Of a stretch of DNA of 61,184 bases, positions 23,834 to 32,379 are shown piece by piece; the first letter of the stretch is position 1, and every line of letters starts with the position of its first letter. A program made the position numbers and the translations under genes. A model generated the notes under the pieces. It made no database searches and was not told the DNA's origin. It was given only the letters and a program-made list of their open reading frames with translations. The DNA is from Streptomyces longwoodensis (lineage in GTDB: Bacteria; Actinomycetota; Actinomycetes; Streptomycetales; Streptomycetaceae), in contig NZ_KQ948565.1 of the NCBI RefSeq assembly GCF_001514125.1, positions 137,785 through 198,968 of the forward strand, written 5' to 3'.

Positions 23834-26677
23834 ATGAGACCCTCCCCCCGTCCACCCGCGGCCCTGGGCATCGGGCTGCTGGCGGCGACCGCTGTCGCCG
23901 CGACCTTCCTCGTCGCGCCCGCCGCGGCGGCGGCACCCGCCTCCGCGTCCCTGGTGACCGCGCCCGCCGCGCTCGTCGACCCGTTCATCGGGACGTCGAA
24001 CGAGGCCAACGACTTCCCCGGCGCCGACGTGCCGTTCGGCATGGTGCAGTGGAGCCCCGACACCCCCTCGCGGCCCCCGGGCGGCGGGTACGAGTACAAC
24101 GACACGTCGATCACCGGCTTCAGCCTGACCCACATCGCGGGCCCCGGTTGCGGCGCCGCCGCCGACGTCCCGGTGCTCCCGACCGTCGGCGCCGTCAGCA
24201 CCTCGGCGACCGACAGCTTCTCGCACGCCGATGAGACCGCCTCCGCCGGTACGTACAAGGTGGCGCTGGACAACAAGGTCACCACCGAGCTGACCGCCAC
24301 GAAGCGCAGCGGCATGGCGCGCTTCACGTTCCCGTCCACCACCCAGGCCAACCTCGTCTTCAAGTTGACGGGCAGCCAGAACGGGGCCACCAACACCCAG
24401 TTCACCGTGGTCTCGCCCACCGAGGTCAGCGGGCAGGTCACCAGCGGGCACTTCTGCGGCGCGGGCAACACCTACACCGTCTACTTCGACATGGTCTTCG
24501 ACCAGCCGTTCAAGAGCAGCGGCACCCCCGCGGCCACGTCCACCCTCCGCCGGCCGACCGTCCACGGCGCGCGCCCGACAGCCGTGGAGAGGCCCAACAG
24601 GCCAGTACTGCACGGAAGTCAGGCATCCGCTCCCGGCAGGGCCCCCTCCCCTGCCGCCGCAGGAACACCCCAAGCCGCCGTTCAGAACGGGTACGTCACG
24701 TTCGACGCGACCGCCCACCCGACCGTGCAGGCGAAGGTCGGCATCAGCTACGTCTCCGTCGCCAACGCTGCCGCCAACCGGGCCGCGGAGAACGCGGGCT
24801 GGGACTTCGACGCCACCCGTGCTGCCGCCCAGAACGCGTGGAACGCGGAACTGGGCAAGATCCAGATCGGCGGCGGCACAGTGGCCCACCAGCGGATGTT
24901 CTACACCGCGCTCTACCACTCGCTGCTGCACCCGAACATCGTCAGCGACACCAACGGGCAGTACGCGGGGTTCGACGGCCGCACGCACACCGTCGACCCC
25001 GGTCACCAAGCCGTGTACGGCAACTACTCCGGGTGGGACATCTACCGCTCCCAGGCGCAGCTGGAGGCGCTGGTCGACCCGCAGGTGGCCTCCGACACGG
25101 CGCAGTCGATGCTCGACGACTACCGCCAGACCGGCCTCTTCCCCAAGTGGTCGGAGTACAACGGCGAGTCGTACGTCATGGTCGGTGACCCCGCCGCCGC
25201 CATCATCGCCGACTACTACGCCTTCGGCGCCCGCGGGTTCGACACCGCCGAGACGCTCCAGGCCCTGGTCGCCCAGGCGTCGAGGACCAACAACGACCGG
25301 CCGGGCCTGGCCTACCTGAACTCCCCCGGCTGGATGCCGCACGACGGCAGCTACGGCTGCTGCAACTTCTACGGGCCGGTGGCGACCACGCTGGAGTACA
25401 ACACCGCCGACTTCGCCCTGTCCGCGCTGGCCGGCTCCCTCGGGGACAGCGCCGACCAGAAGACGTACGCCGCCCGGGCGCAGGACTGGCGCAACGTGCT
25501 CAACCCCGCCTCCGGGTTCGTGGAGCCCCGCAACGCCAACGGGTCGTGGACCGGCGGGTTCGACCCCACCAGCGGCACGGACATGGTGGAGGGCGACTCG
25601 TGGATCTACACGGGCATGATCCCGTTCAACATCGCCGGGCTCGCCCGGGCCAAGGGCGGCAACACCGTCATGAACCACTACCTCGACACCGTGCTGCGCA
25701 GCTTCACCGGTGACCGGGGCTACGCCTGGGTGGGCAACGAGCCCAGCATCGAACTGCCGTGGGAGTACGACTACACCGGGGCGCCGTACAAGACGCAGGG
25801 CACGGTCCGGGCCATCCAGAACCGGATCTGGTCCGACACCCCGGGCGGGCTCGCCGACGGCAACGACGACCTCGGCGCGATGAGCGCCTGGTACGTGTGG
25901 TCCGCGCTCGGCATGTTCCCGCAGACCCCGGGCACGGCCGACCTCGCCCTCGGGTCGCCGGTCTTCCCGCAGGCGGTCGTCACCCTGCCCTCGGGCAGGA
26001 CGCTGACCGTCAACGGCACCGGGGCCGCCGACGACGCCCCCTATGTCCAGTCGGCGACCTGGAACGCGGACGCCTGGAACAACGCCTACGCGCCGGCCAC
26101 GGCCCTGACCTCCGGCGGCACCCTCACCTACACGCTGGGCACCGCACCGAACACCGGGTGGGCCTCCTCCGCCTCCGCCGCCCCGCCCTCCTACTCCGGG
26201 GGCGTCGCGGCCCCGGCGACGCCGCGTGTCGGGCCGATCACCTCCGGTGTGACGGGTGGCAGCGGGAAACTCTGTGTCGACGTCGCCGACTCGGGCACCG
26301 GCGACGGCACGCACCTCCAGACCTGGGGCTGCAACCAGACCTACGCCCAGGACGTGACGATCGCCCCCGACGGCACCCTGCGCGTGCTGGGCAAGTGTGT
26401 GGACGTCAGCAACAGCGGTACCGCGAACGGCACCATGGTCCAGCTCTACCGCTGCAACGGCACCGGCGCCCAGCAGTGGAAGCCGGGGACCGCCGGCTCC
26501 CTCGTGAACCCGCAGTCCGGGAAGTGCCTGGACGTCCCGAACTCCGCCACGTCCGACGGCACCCAGTTGCAGATCTACACCTGCAACGGCACGGGTGCGC
26601 AGAACTGGACGCTCCCAGCCACCCCGACCGCGGCCGGCGGCAGGGCCGCACCGGCCGCTCCCGCGGTGCGCCGCTGA
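23834..26677 (+). CDS. Secreted GH92 alpha-mannosidase with ricin-type CBM13
   Basis: 947 residues. Sec signal peptide to ~residue 35. The GH92 N-terminal sandwich starts at ALVDPFIGTSNEANDFPGAD; the catalytic (alpha/alpha)6 part includes QRMFYTALYHSLLHPNIVSD, YSGWDIYRSQAQLEAL, MVGDPAAAIIADYYAF and GNDDLGAMSAWYVWSALGMF. Residues ~820-935 form a ricin B-type lectin domain with repeated QLYRCNGTGAQQW units. GH92 enzymes are calcium-dependent exo-alpha-mannosidases, often alpha-1,2. An odd Pro/Arg/Ala-rich insert lies at residues ~228-286, in the N-terminal domain. AAGGAG precedes the ATG. Confidence 0.93.
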   Translation: MRPSPRPPAALGIGLLAATAVAATFLVAPAAAAAPASASLVTAPAALVDPFIGTSNEANDFPGADVPFGMVQWSPDTPSRPPGGGYEYNDTSITGFSLTHIAGPGCGAAADVPVLPTVGAVSTSATDSFSHADETASAGTYKVALDNKVTTELTATKRSGMARFTFPSTTQANLVFKLTGSQNGATNTQFTVVSPTEVSGQVTSGHFCGAGNTYTVYFDMVFDQPFKSSGTPAATSTLRRPTVHGARPTAVERPNRPVLHGSQASAPGRAPSPAAAGTPQAAVQNGYVTFDATAHPTVQAKVGISYVSVANAAANRAAENAGWDFDATRAAAQNAWNAELGKIQIGGGTVAHQRMFYTALYHSLLHPNIVSDTNGQYAGFDGRTHTVDPGHQAVYGNYSGWDIYRSQAQLEALVDPQVASDTAQSMLDDYRQTGLFPKWSEYNGESYVMVGDPAAAIIADYYAFGARGFDTAETLQALVAQASRTNNDRPGLAYLNSPGWMPHDGSYGCCNFYGPVATTLEYNTADFALSALAGSLGDSADQKTYAARAQDWRNVLNPASGFVEPRNANGSWTGGFDPTSGTDMVEGDSWIYTGMIPFNIAGLARAKGGNTVMNHYLDTVLRSFTGDRGYAWVGNEPSIELPWEYDYTGAPYKTQGTVRAIQNRIWSDTPGGLADGNDDLGAMSAWYVWSALGMFPQTPGTADLALGSPVFPQAVVTLPSGRTLTVNGTGAADDAPYVQSATWNADAWNNAYAPATALTSGGTLTYTLGTAPNTGWASSASAAPPSYSGGVAAPATPRVGPITSGVTGGSGKLCVDVADSGTGDGTHLQTWGCNQTYAQDVTIAPDGTLRVLGKCVDVSNSGTANGTMVQLYRCNGTGAQQWKPGTAGSLVNPQSGKCLDVPNSATSDGTQLQIYTCNGTGAQNWTLPATPTAAGGRAAPAAPAVRR

Positions 26678-26756
26678 TCACCCGCGTGTCCGTCCGGTGC
26701 AGCACCCACCGGGCGGACACGCGTATGCGCGGCCACCTTGGGCGGGCTTCAGCGGT

Positions 26757-26811
26757 TTCCGGCGGGCTTCCGGCAGGCTTCCGGCAGGCTTCCGGCGGGC
26801 TTCCGGCGGGT
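26757..26811 (+). repeat. 11-bp tandem repeat, about five copies
   Basis: Head-to-tail units of CTTCCGGCRGG with R alternating A/G, between the GH92 stop and the SpoIIE gene. Non-coding; probably a slippage product. Confidence 0.8.
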
Positions 26812-26942
26812 GAGGAGCGCAGGTGTGGGCGAAGTGAGCGCCGGTGTTATTGAATGAGATGTGCGGTCAGGGATCTCGGGGCCCCGTCGCACGGGACCGA
26901 TCACGGCCCCGGCGCTGGGCCGGGGACTGCCGAGAGAGCCGT

Positions 26943-29114
26943 ATGGACTCCACACCCTCCTCTTCGTCGTCTTCCGCGTTCGGCCTGGTCAGCAGCGCCC
27001 TGGGCCGCTACCTCCCGCGCGGCGGGACGGCTGCGGCCGGCGGTGGCGGGGCCGGCGGCGACGCGCCAGGGGAGCACGGCCCGCGCCGGCCCGCCCCGGA
27101 CGACCTGGCGGCCGGCCACCAGGAGCAGATCCTCGGCGCGGTCAACCTGAACCGGGACCTGGTCATCACCCGCTGCAACCTGGACGCGCCGGTGTTCGAC
27201 GGCCTGGACGCCAGGGTGGGCAGGCCCTTCGTCGACCTCCTGCCGGAGAGGGACGTACCGACGGTCACCCGGCGGCTGCGGCAGGTGGTGGACAGCGGTG
27301 AGGCGCACGTCGCCCGCATCCAGCGGCTGCGGCGCACCGACGGGTCGGAGCTGGTGGTCTCGATGAGCATCCTGCCCGCGGCGGCGACCGAGGAGGGCCT
27401 GACCGTCTCCGTGATCGCCATGGCCAGGAGGCTGCACCTGTACGCCGCCGAGACGGCGATCGGCACCTCGCTGGACATCGGCGAGACCGCGCAGTCGCTG
27501 GCGCACTCCCTGCTGGCCTGGGGAGACGTGGCCGCCGTCGACCTCGACTTCGCGGTCTGGACGGGCGAGGGGGTCGCCGGGCAGCCGCAGGGGCGCATCC
27601 GGCTGCGGCGGGCGGCCCTGGTGCCCGACCGGGTGTGGCCCGAGGGGTACGTGACCCCGGGCGACGACCTGCCCGGCGACGCCAGTCGCCTGCTGGCGCA
27701 GGCGGTGCTGCGGGACGACACCCCGCAGACCGTCGTCCTCCCCGACCGGGAGGCGGTCGAGCGGGTCCTCGGCAGTCCACGGACCGTGCGCGCCCTGGTG
27801 CCCGGGGACCGCTCGGCCTGCGTCGCCTGCATCCCGTTGGTCCTGGACGGCACGCCGCCCGTGGTCCTGGGCGTGGCGGAGGTCTGGCGGCGCTCGGACC
27901 ACCCCTTCCGCGACAGCGAGCTGTTCGACCTGCAGGAACTGGTGGCGCGGACCGCCCACGACGTCGACCTGGCCCGGCAGCACCAGCGCGAGCACACCCA
28001 GGTGCTGGCCCTCCAGCGCCGGCTGCTGCCCCGGGCCGGCGGCGACACCATCGAGATCGCCAGCGTCTACCAGCCAGCGACACCCGACAGCGCGGGCGTC
28101 GGCGGCGACTGGGTGAACAGCTTCCCGCTGCCGGACGGCCGCACCGCACTGGTCGTCGGTGACGTCGTCGGGCACGGCCTGGGCGCCGCAGCGACCATGG
28201 GCCAGCTCAGCATGGAGGCCCGGGCCCTGCTGTCCGCGGGGCTGGCGCCCGACGAGGTGCTGGAGCACCTGGACGAGACCGTGTCACTGCTGGACGACAC
28301 CGAGTCCGGGCTGACGGCCGGCTACAGCGCCCTGGGGTCGACCTGCTGCATCGCCCTGTACGACCCGGTCAGCCACCAGGTGACCCTGTCCAGCGCCGGC
28401 CACCTGCCGCCGGTCCTGGTCACGCCGGACGGGCACGCGGGCCCGCTCTCCGTCCGCCCGCACCCCGGCCTGGGCGCCGAGTTCGCGCTGCGCGAACCGT
28501 ACGACGTGCACACCTTCGCCGCGCCCCCGGGCTCCGTGCTCGCCCTGTACACCGACGGCCTGGTGGAGGACCCGGCCGTGCCGATCGACGAGGGCATCGC
28601 CGGTCTGGCGGCCGCCGCGGCCACGGTGCACCCCTGGGACGCCCTGCAGCAGGCCGCCCGGCACGTCGTGTCCGCCGTGGCCCCCGTGCCCCAGCGCGAC
28701 GACGTGACCCTGCTGCTGGCCCGCATGATCGGCTACCGGAAGGGGGACACCGCGACCTGGCGGCTGCCCGCCCGCTACGACGCCCCGGCCCGGGCGCGGG
28801 TCCAGGTGTCGGCGCTGCTGCGGCGGTGGCAGGTCAGGGACGACACCCGGGACAACGTGCTGCTGCTGGTCAGCGAGCTGGTCACGAACGCCGTGCGCTT
28901 CGCGGCCGGGCCCATCACGGTGCGGCTGATCAGGACCGGGCGCGGCCTGCTGTGCGAGGTCGGTGACACCGGCAACGGCAGACCGCGGCTGCGACGCGGC
29001 CACCTGTTCGACGACGGCGGACGTGGCCTGCGCATCCTGCACAAGCTCACCACGCGGTGGGGGGTGCGGTGGACGGACACCGGGAAGGTGGTCTGGGCGG
29101 AGGTCGCCCGATGA
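26943..29114 (+). CDS. SpoIIE-type PP2C phosphatase with PAS/GAF sensor and HATPase domain
   Basis: 723 residues. After a Ser-rich N terminus: a PAS-like domain (ILGAVNLNRDLVITRCNLDA, to ~160), a GAF-like region (~170-345), the SpoIIE/PP2C domain (GVGGDWVNSFPLPDGRTALV, VGDVVGHGLGAAATMGQLSM, ending RDDVTLLLAR) and an anti-sigma-kinase-like HATPase (NVLLLVSELVTNAVRFAAGP, then GDTGNGRPR and GGRGLRILHKL). Such proteins dephosphorylate STAS anti-anti-sigma factors and can also phosphorylate or bind partners. Start: ATG at 26943 begins the recognizable protein; an upstream ATG at 26844 is unlikely. It converges on the type III PKS gene 16 bp away. Confidence 0.9.
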   Translation: MDSTPSSSSSSAFGLVSSALGRYLPRGGTAAAGGGGAGGDAPGEHGPRRPAPDDLAAGHQEQILGAVNLNRDLVITRCNLDAPVFDGLDARVGRPFVDLLPERDVPTVTRRLRQVVDSGEAHVARIQRLRRTDGSELVVSMSILPAAATEEGLTVSVIAMARRLHLYAAETAIGTSLDIGETAQSLAHSLLAWGDVAAVDLDFAVWTGEGVAGQPQGRIRLRRAALVPDRVWPEGYVTPGDDLPGDASRLLAQAVLRDDTPQTVVLPDREAVERVLGSPRTVRALVPGDRSACVACIPLVLDGTPPVVLGVAEVWRRSDHPFRDSELFDLQELVARTAHDVDLARQHQREHTQVLALQRRLLPRAGGDTIEIASVYQPATPDSAGVGGDWVNSFPLPDGRTALVVGDVVGHGLGAAATMGQLSMEARALLSAGLAPDEVLEHLDETVSLLDDTESGLTAGYSALGSTCCIALYDPVSHQVTLSSAGHLPPVLVTPDGHAGPLSVRPHPGLGAEFALREPYDVHTFAAPPGSVLALYTDGLVEDPAVPIDEGIAGLAAAAATVHPWDALQQAARHVVSAVAPVPQRDDVTLLLARMIGYRKGDTATWRLPARYDAPARARVQVSALLRRWQVRDDTRDNVLLLVSELVTNAVRFAAGPITVRLIRTGRGLLCEVGDTGNGRPRLRRGHLFDDGGRGLRILHKLTTRWGVRWTDTGKVVWAEVAR

Positions 29115-29130
29115 CCGGCGCCGCGGTGTC

Positions 29131-30318
29131 CTACAACCACTCCCCGTCGAGGGCGGTGGCGGTGAGGCCCGGCGCCGCCGCGTACAGGACGGCCCGGTTC
29201 CCGGCTTTCTGCAGCCCGGCGTCGTGCGCCCGCCGCAGGATGTCGAACACGGCGGCACCGCCGCGGTTGCCGCTGGTGTAGCTGTCCCGGCTGTAGTCCA
29301 GCAGGCCGGACGGCCACTCCTCGGGCATCGTCTGCTCCATGTACTCCAGGACCCGCGTCCCGCCGGGGTGCGCGAGCAGCACGTCGGGGTGCCACGAACC
29401 GGGGTGGTCCTCGTAGCGGACGCGCAGCCACTCCCACATCGCGGTGACCGTCTCCTGCACGGCACGCGGCCCCCGCCGGTCCATCACGAAGTGGGTGCCG
29501 TCCGCCCGCGTCTCCAGGCGGTGCAGGTCCTGGGTGCCGGGCAGGGTGTGGTGCCAGGCGGCGTCCAGCCGCAGCACCGACTCGCGCCGCCGGCGGCCGG
29601 TGACCACCGCGGCCACCGCGGTGTCCGCAAAGAGCAGCCGGACGATCAGGGACTCGAGGGTGTCGTCGGCGGGCTGGTAGGTCGTGCTCAGCGCCTCGGA
29701 GATGACGACCAGGACCACCCGGTCGGGGTCCGCGGCCACCAGGTCCGCCGCAAGCGCCAGGGAGCGGGTGCCCGCTATGCAGGCCCACTGCGTGGCCGGC
29801 AGCAGCATCACGTCTTCACGGAGCGGGAGCCGATTGGCCAGGGCCACGTCCAGACCGGGCAGCGCCGGGGTGGTGGAGTGACTGGTTATCAGACAGTCGA
29901 CGTCCGAGGCGTCGAGGCCCGCGATCTGCAGGGCCCCACGGGCGGCGCGCTCCCCGTACGCCTGCACGGCCTCCCAGGCCGGGGCGGTGCGCTCCTGCAC
30001 GGTCTGCGGGCCGGGTACGGACTCGAGGGCGGCGATCACGCGGTCCACGTCCTGGCCGCTGAACCCCTCGCGGGCCAGCGCCTCTTGGGCCGGCTCGACG
30101 CCGACGGCGCGCAGCCCGTTGCCGCTGCCGGGGGCGACGGCCGTCTCCAGGGGCAGCATCCAGCCACGGCTGTCTATGCCGGTGCTGGCGGCGATGCCGT
30201 CGACCCGGGGCGCCCACGTCGCGTTCGGGTGGCGGTCGCGCACCTCTTCCACGATCTGACTGGTCTTCACGGTGTGCTCGCCGTGTATCACGGCAGGAGG
30301 GCAGAGGTAAGCGGCCAT
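29131..30318 (-). CDS. Type III polyketide synthase
   Basis: 395 residues. MAAYLCPPAVIHGEHTV at the start resembles PhlD-like synthases. The catalytic triad is readable: Cys180 in LPATQWACIAGTRSL, His317 in VLLAHPGGTRVLEY and Asn351 in YTSGNRGGAAVFDIL. These homodimeric enzymes extend a CoA starter with malonyl-CoA and cyclize it to small phenols, resorcinols or pyrones; the product here cannot be told. The segment 70-112 between the usual PLE block and the first thiolase helix is about 40 residues longer than normal. No P450, methyltransferase or transporter lies beside it, so it is a stand-alone synthase. Confidence 0.88.
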   Translation of the reverse strand: MAAYLCPPAVIHGEHTVKTSQIVEEVRDRHPNATWAPRVDGIAASTGIDSRGWMLPLETAVAPGSGNGLRAVGVEPAQEALAREGFSGQDVDRVIAALESVPGPQTVQERTAPAWEAVQAYGERAARGALQIAGLDASDVDCLITSHSTTPALPGLDVALANRLPLREDVMLLPATQWACIAGTRSLALAADLVAADPDRVVLVVISEALSTTYQPADDTLESLIVRLLFADTAVAAVVTGRRRRESVLRLDAAWHHTLPGTQDLHRLETRADGTHFVMDRRGPRAVQETVTAMWEWLRVRYEDHPGSWHPDVLLAHPGGTRVLEYMEQTMPEEWPSGLLDYSRDSYTSGNRGGAAVFDILRRAHDAGLQKAGNRAVLYAAAPGLTATALDGEWL

Positions 30319-30725
30319 TGTGCGGCACCTTCCCGGAGGGATCGGGGCGAACTGGAGGGACGGAGGACGGGGCACGTCACGCGTGCTGTGCCATGGGTCA
30401 CCCTCGAACCGGGTGCCCAAGAATGGGCCCGCAGGCTCCACTTCGGGAGCGGGCAACTGCATTGAGAATGACCCATAAAGGGACATTCGCGCTGTGATGC
30501 ACACAACTCCGGTGCACATTGATGTGCGTGACACGGCACACACCCCGTCGCGGTCCCGGCCCTCCGGGGCGCGGGTACTGCGGTACGTGGCTGACACACC
30601 GTCAGCCGTGGCGACCACTTCGCCTTCTCTTACTGCCCCCCACCGAGGCACTCCTCGCGTGGGCGCGGGCGAGGCTGTTGTGCTCGCGCTGCTCGCCCGG
30701 GCCCACGATCCGTCATGTCATCCGT
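30319..30725. other. Intergenic region upstream of the type III PKS gene
   Basis: 407 bp. Contains the inverted repeat GCACAT-TG-ATGTGC (30514-30527) and the hairpin GGCTGAC-ACACC-GTCAGCC (30589-30607). The first may be an operator of the minus-strand PKS gene; the second may be structural. Short AT-richer tracts near 30470 suit a promoter. No gene seen. Confidence 0.5.
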
Positions 30726-30935
30726 TCACCTGCCGAGGAGCCCCGCGGGGAGCAACGACTGCGGCGAGGTGGCCGGGTGGCCGATCTCCAGCGCTCCCAG
30801 CAGGTTGTTGAGGAAGGGCGCTCCCGGGGCTCCCGGAGCTCCGGCGGACGGGTGCGGCAGCGGGGCCGCCTGAGCGGCGGGAGCGGCGAGGAGGGCGGCG
30901 GCCACGACGGACAGACCGGCGATTTTCTTGATCAT
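30726..30935 (-). CDS. Small secreted protein
   Basis: 69 residues. Clean Sec signal peptide MIKKIAGLSVVAAALLAAPA cut after AQA, leaving a ~46-residue mature peptide: Pro/Gly/Ala-rich start (APLPHPSAGAPGAPGAP), a hydrophobic stretch (FLNNLLGALEIG) and a Pro/Leu tail. No cysteine, so it is neither a chaplin nor a disulfide-bonded bacteriocin. Similar tiny exported proteins are frequent in Streptomyces and of unknown role. Confidence 0.7.
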   Translation of the reverse strand: MIKKIAGLSVVAAALLAAPAAQAAPLPHPSAGAPGAPGAPFLNNLLGALEIGHPATSPQSLLPAGLLGR

Positions 30936-31025
30936 GCTCGACCTAACGACAGCCGAGACGGCCGGACACGCTCGACTCGTCCGCCGGGGACGCTCGGGGC
31001 CGTGCCCCGTCCGGAGGGGCATCGC

Positions 31026-31066
31026 AGTCGAGGGCCGCCGGGTGTGATCCGCGGCGGCCCTCGACT
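31026..31066. terminator. Terminator after the tautomerase gene
   Basis: Perfect 15-bp stem (31026-31040 and 31052-31066) with an 11-nt loop, 38 bp past the minus-strand stop at 31104. Confidence 0.85.
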
Positions 31067-31103
31067 TCGTGGTGGTGTCCCGGCCGGACGACGGCCCGTG
31101 AGG

Positions 31104-31349
31104 TCAGGCGTCGTCGGTGTCGGTCGGTGCCGCTGCAGTTGCCGCCGCCTCGCCGAGCATGGCGAGGGTCAGCACGTTGCCGGAGATGCCCCAGCCGCCG
31201 TCGGCGACCTCTTCGACCAGCACCATGGTGTTGTCGCGGGCGCGCTCGCCGTAGATCTCGACGTACAGCTCGGTGGTGCGGGTGACGATCTCCTCCTTCT
31301 GCTGCGGGGTGAGGGTCTTCTCGGGGACCTTGAAGTTCGCGAAGGGCAT
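31104..31349 (-). CDS. 4-oxalocrotonate tautomerase-family protein
   Basis: 81 residues. Keeps the catalytic Pro at position 2 (MPFANFKVPEKTLTPQQKEE), which becomes the N-terminal residue after Met removal, followed by the family helix and the strand NTMVLVEEVADGGWGISGN. The ~15-residue Ala/Thr/Asp tail is extra. Tautomerases of this type act on enols or dienols. It sits 89 bp downstream of an SDR gene on the same strand and probably shares its transcript. Confidence 0.88.
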   Translation of the reverse strand: MPFANFKVPEKTLTPQQKEEIVTRTTELYVEIYGERARDNTMVLVEEVADGGWGISGNVLTLAMLGEAAATAAAPTDTDDA

Positions 31350-31438
31350 GGCTGGTTGTTCCTTTTCTCAGTGGGTGTCACGGGCGGGGCGGCGTGGCTG
31401 AGGGCCGGGCGTCGATCGCTACGGGTGGCGCGGGCGGC

Positions 31439-32221
31439 TCAGATGATGCCGCCGTTGGCGCGGACGACCTGTCCGTTGATCCAGTGGCCGGCCGGGGAGG
31501 CCAGGAACGCGACGACCTCGGCGATGTCGGCCGGGGTACCGAGGCGCTCCAGGGGCGGCTGGGCGGCCAGGCGGGCGATGGTCTCCTCGTCCTTGCCTTC
31601 CAGGAACAGGTCGGTGGCCGTGGGGCCGGGCGCGACGGTGTTGGCGGTGACGTCCCGGCCGCGCAGTTCCCGGGCCAGGATCAGCGTCATTGCCTCGACG
31701 GCGCCCTTGCCGGCGGCGTACGCGCCGTAGCCCGGGAAGGCCAGCCCCACCACGGACGTGGAGAAGGTCACGATCGAGCCGCCGGGGCGCACCCGGCGCG
31801 CGGCCTGCTGGGCGACGACGAACGTGCCGCGTACGTTGGTGCGGTGCAGGTCGTCCAGGACGGCCAGGTCCAGCTCGGCGATCGGCGCCAGGTGCATCCG
31901 TCCGGCCGCGTGCACGACGACGTCGACGCCGCCGAACTCCGCTTCGGCCCTGTCGAACAGGGCGGCGACGGCGTGTTCGTCGGCGACGTCGGCGCGCATC
32001 GCGATCGCCCGGCCGCCGCCGTCGGCGGCCTCCTCCACGGCTGCTTCGGCCTCGTCCTGGTTGCCGCCGTAGCCGACCACGACGGCGTAGCCGTCGGCGG
32101 CCAGCCGGCCGACGGTCCGGCGGCCGATGCCACGCGAGCCGCCGGTGACGACGGCGACACGGGGTGGGGCGGAGGGGCGGGCCGGCGTGGCGCTCCCGCC
32201 GGGGGAAGTGGGGACGGGCAT
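31439..32221 (-). CDS. Short-chain dehydrogenase/reductase
   Basis: 260 residues. RVAVVTGGSRGIGRRTVGRL is the NAD(P) loop, VVHAAGRMH replaces the NNAG motif, and the active site reads FSTSVVGLAFPGYGAYAAGK (Ser, then Tyr-x3-Lys), followed by NTVAPGPTATDLFLEGK. FabG-like but substrate unknown. AGGAG precedes the ATG by six bases. It is divergent from an XRE/MmyB-type regulator and is likely its main target, with the tautomerase gene downstream. Confidence 0.9.
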   Translation of the reverse strand: MPVPTSPGGSATPARPSAPPRVAVVTGGSRGIGRRTVGRLAADGYAVVVGYGGNQDEAEAAVEEAADGGGRAIAMRADVADEHAVAALFDRAEAEFGGVDVVVHAAGRMHLAPIAELDLAVLDDLHRTNVRGTFVVAQQAARRVRPGGSIVTFSTSVVGLAFPGYGAYAAGKGAVEAMTLILARELRGRDVTANTVAPGPTATDLFLEGKDEETIARLAAQPPLERLGTPADIAEVVAFLASPAGHWINGQVVRANGGII

Positions 32222-32326
32222 GACTGACTCCTGTGGTGGAAGTGATCGGGACGCGGTCTCGCCGTCGCCCTGCTGCGTGCTCCACGATCGGCCGGTCCTC
32301 CACCCCCCAGCCAGGGCTGCGTCCAC

Positions 32327-32347
32327 CCAGGGGATGCCACCCCCTGG
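32327..32347. promoter_or_regulatory. Operator-like inverted repeat between SDR and XRE genes
   Basis: CCAGGGG-N7-CCCCTGG, perfect 7-bp arms, centred between the divergent starts at 32221 and 32380. A partial CCAGGG copy lies at 32311. Confidence 0.62.
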
Positions 32348-32379
32348 CTACGGCCTGGCGTGCGAGTGACCATGGAGGG

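Noticed and set aside
23621..26314. 897-residue minus-strand frame opposite the GH92 gene
   Set aside because: Mirrors GH92 coding sequence; no domain or ribosome site.
30726..30935. Chaplin or rodlin
   Set aside because: No cysteine pair or chaplin repeat, and no rodlin signature.
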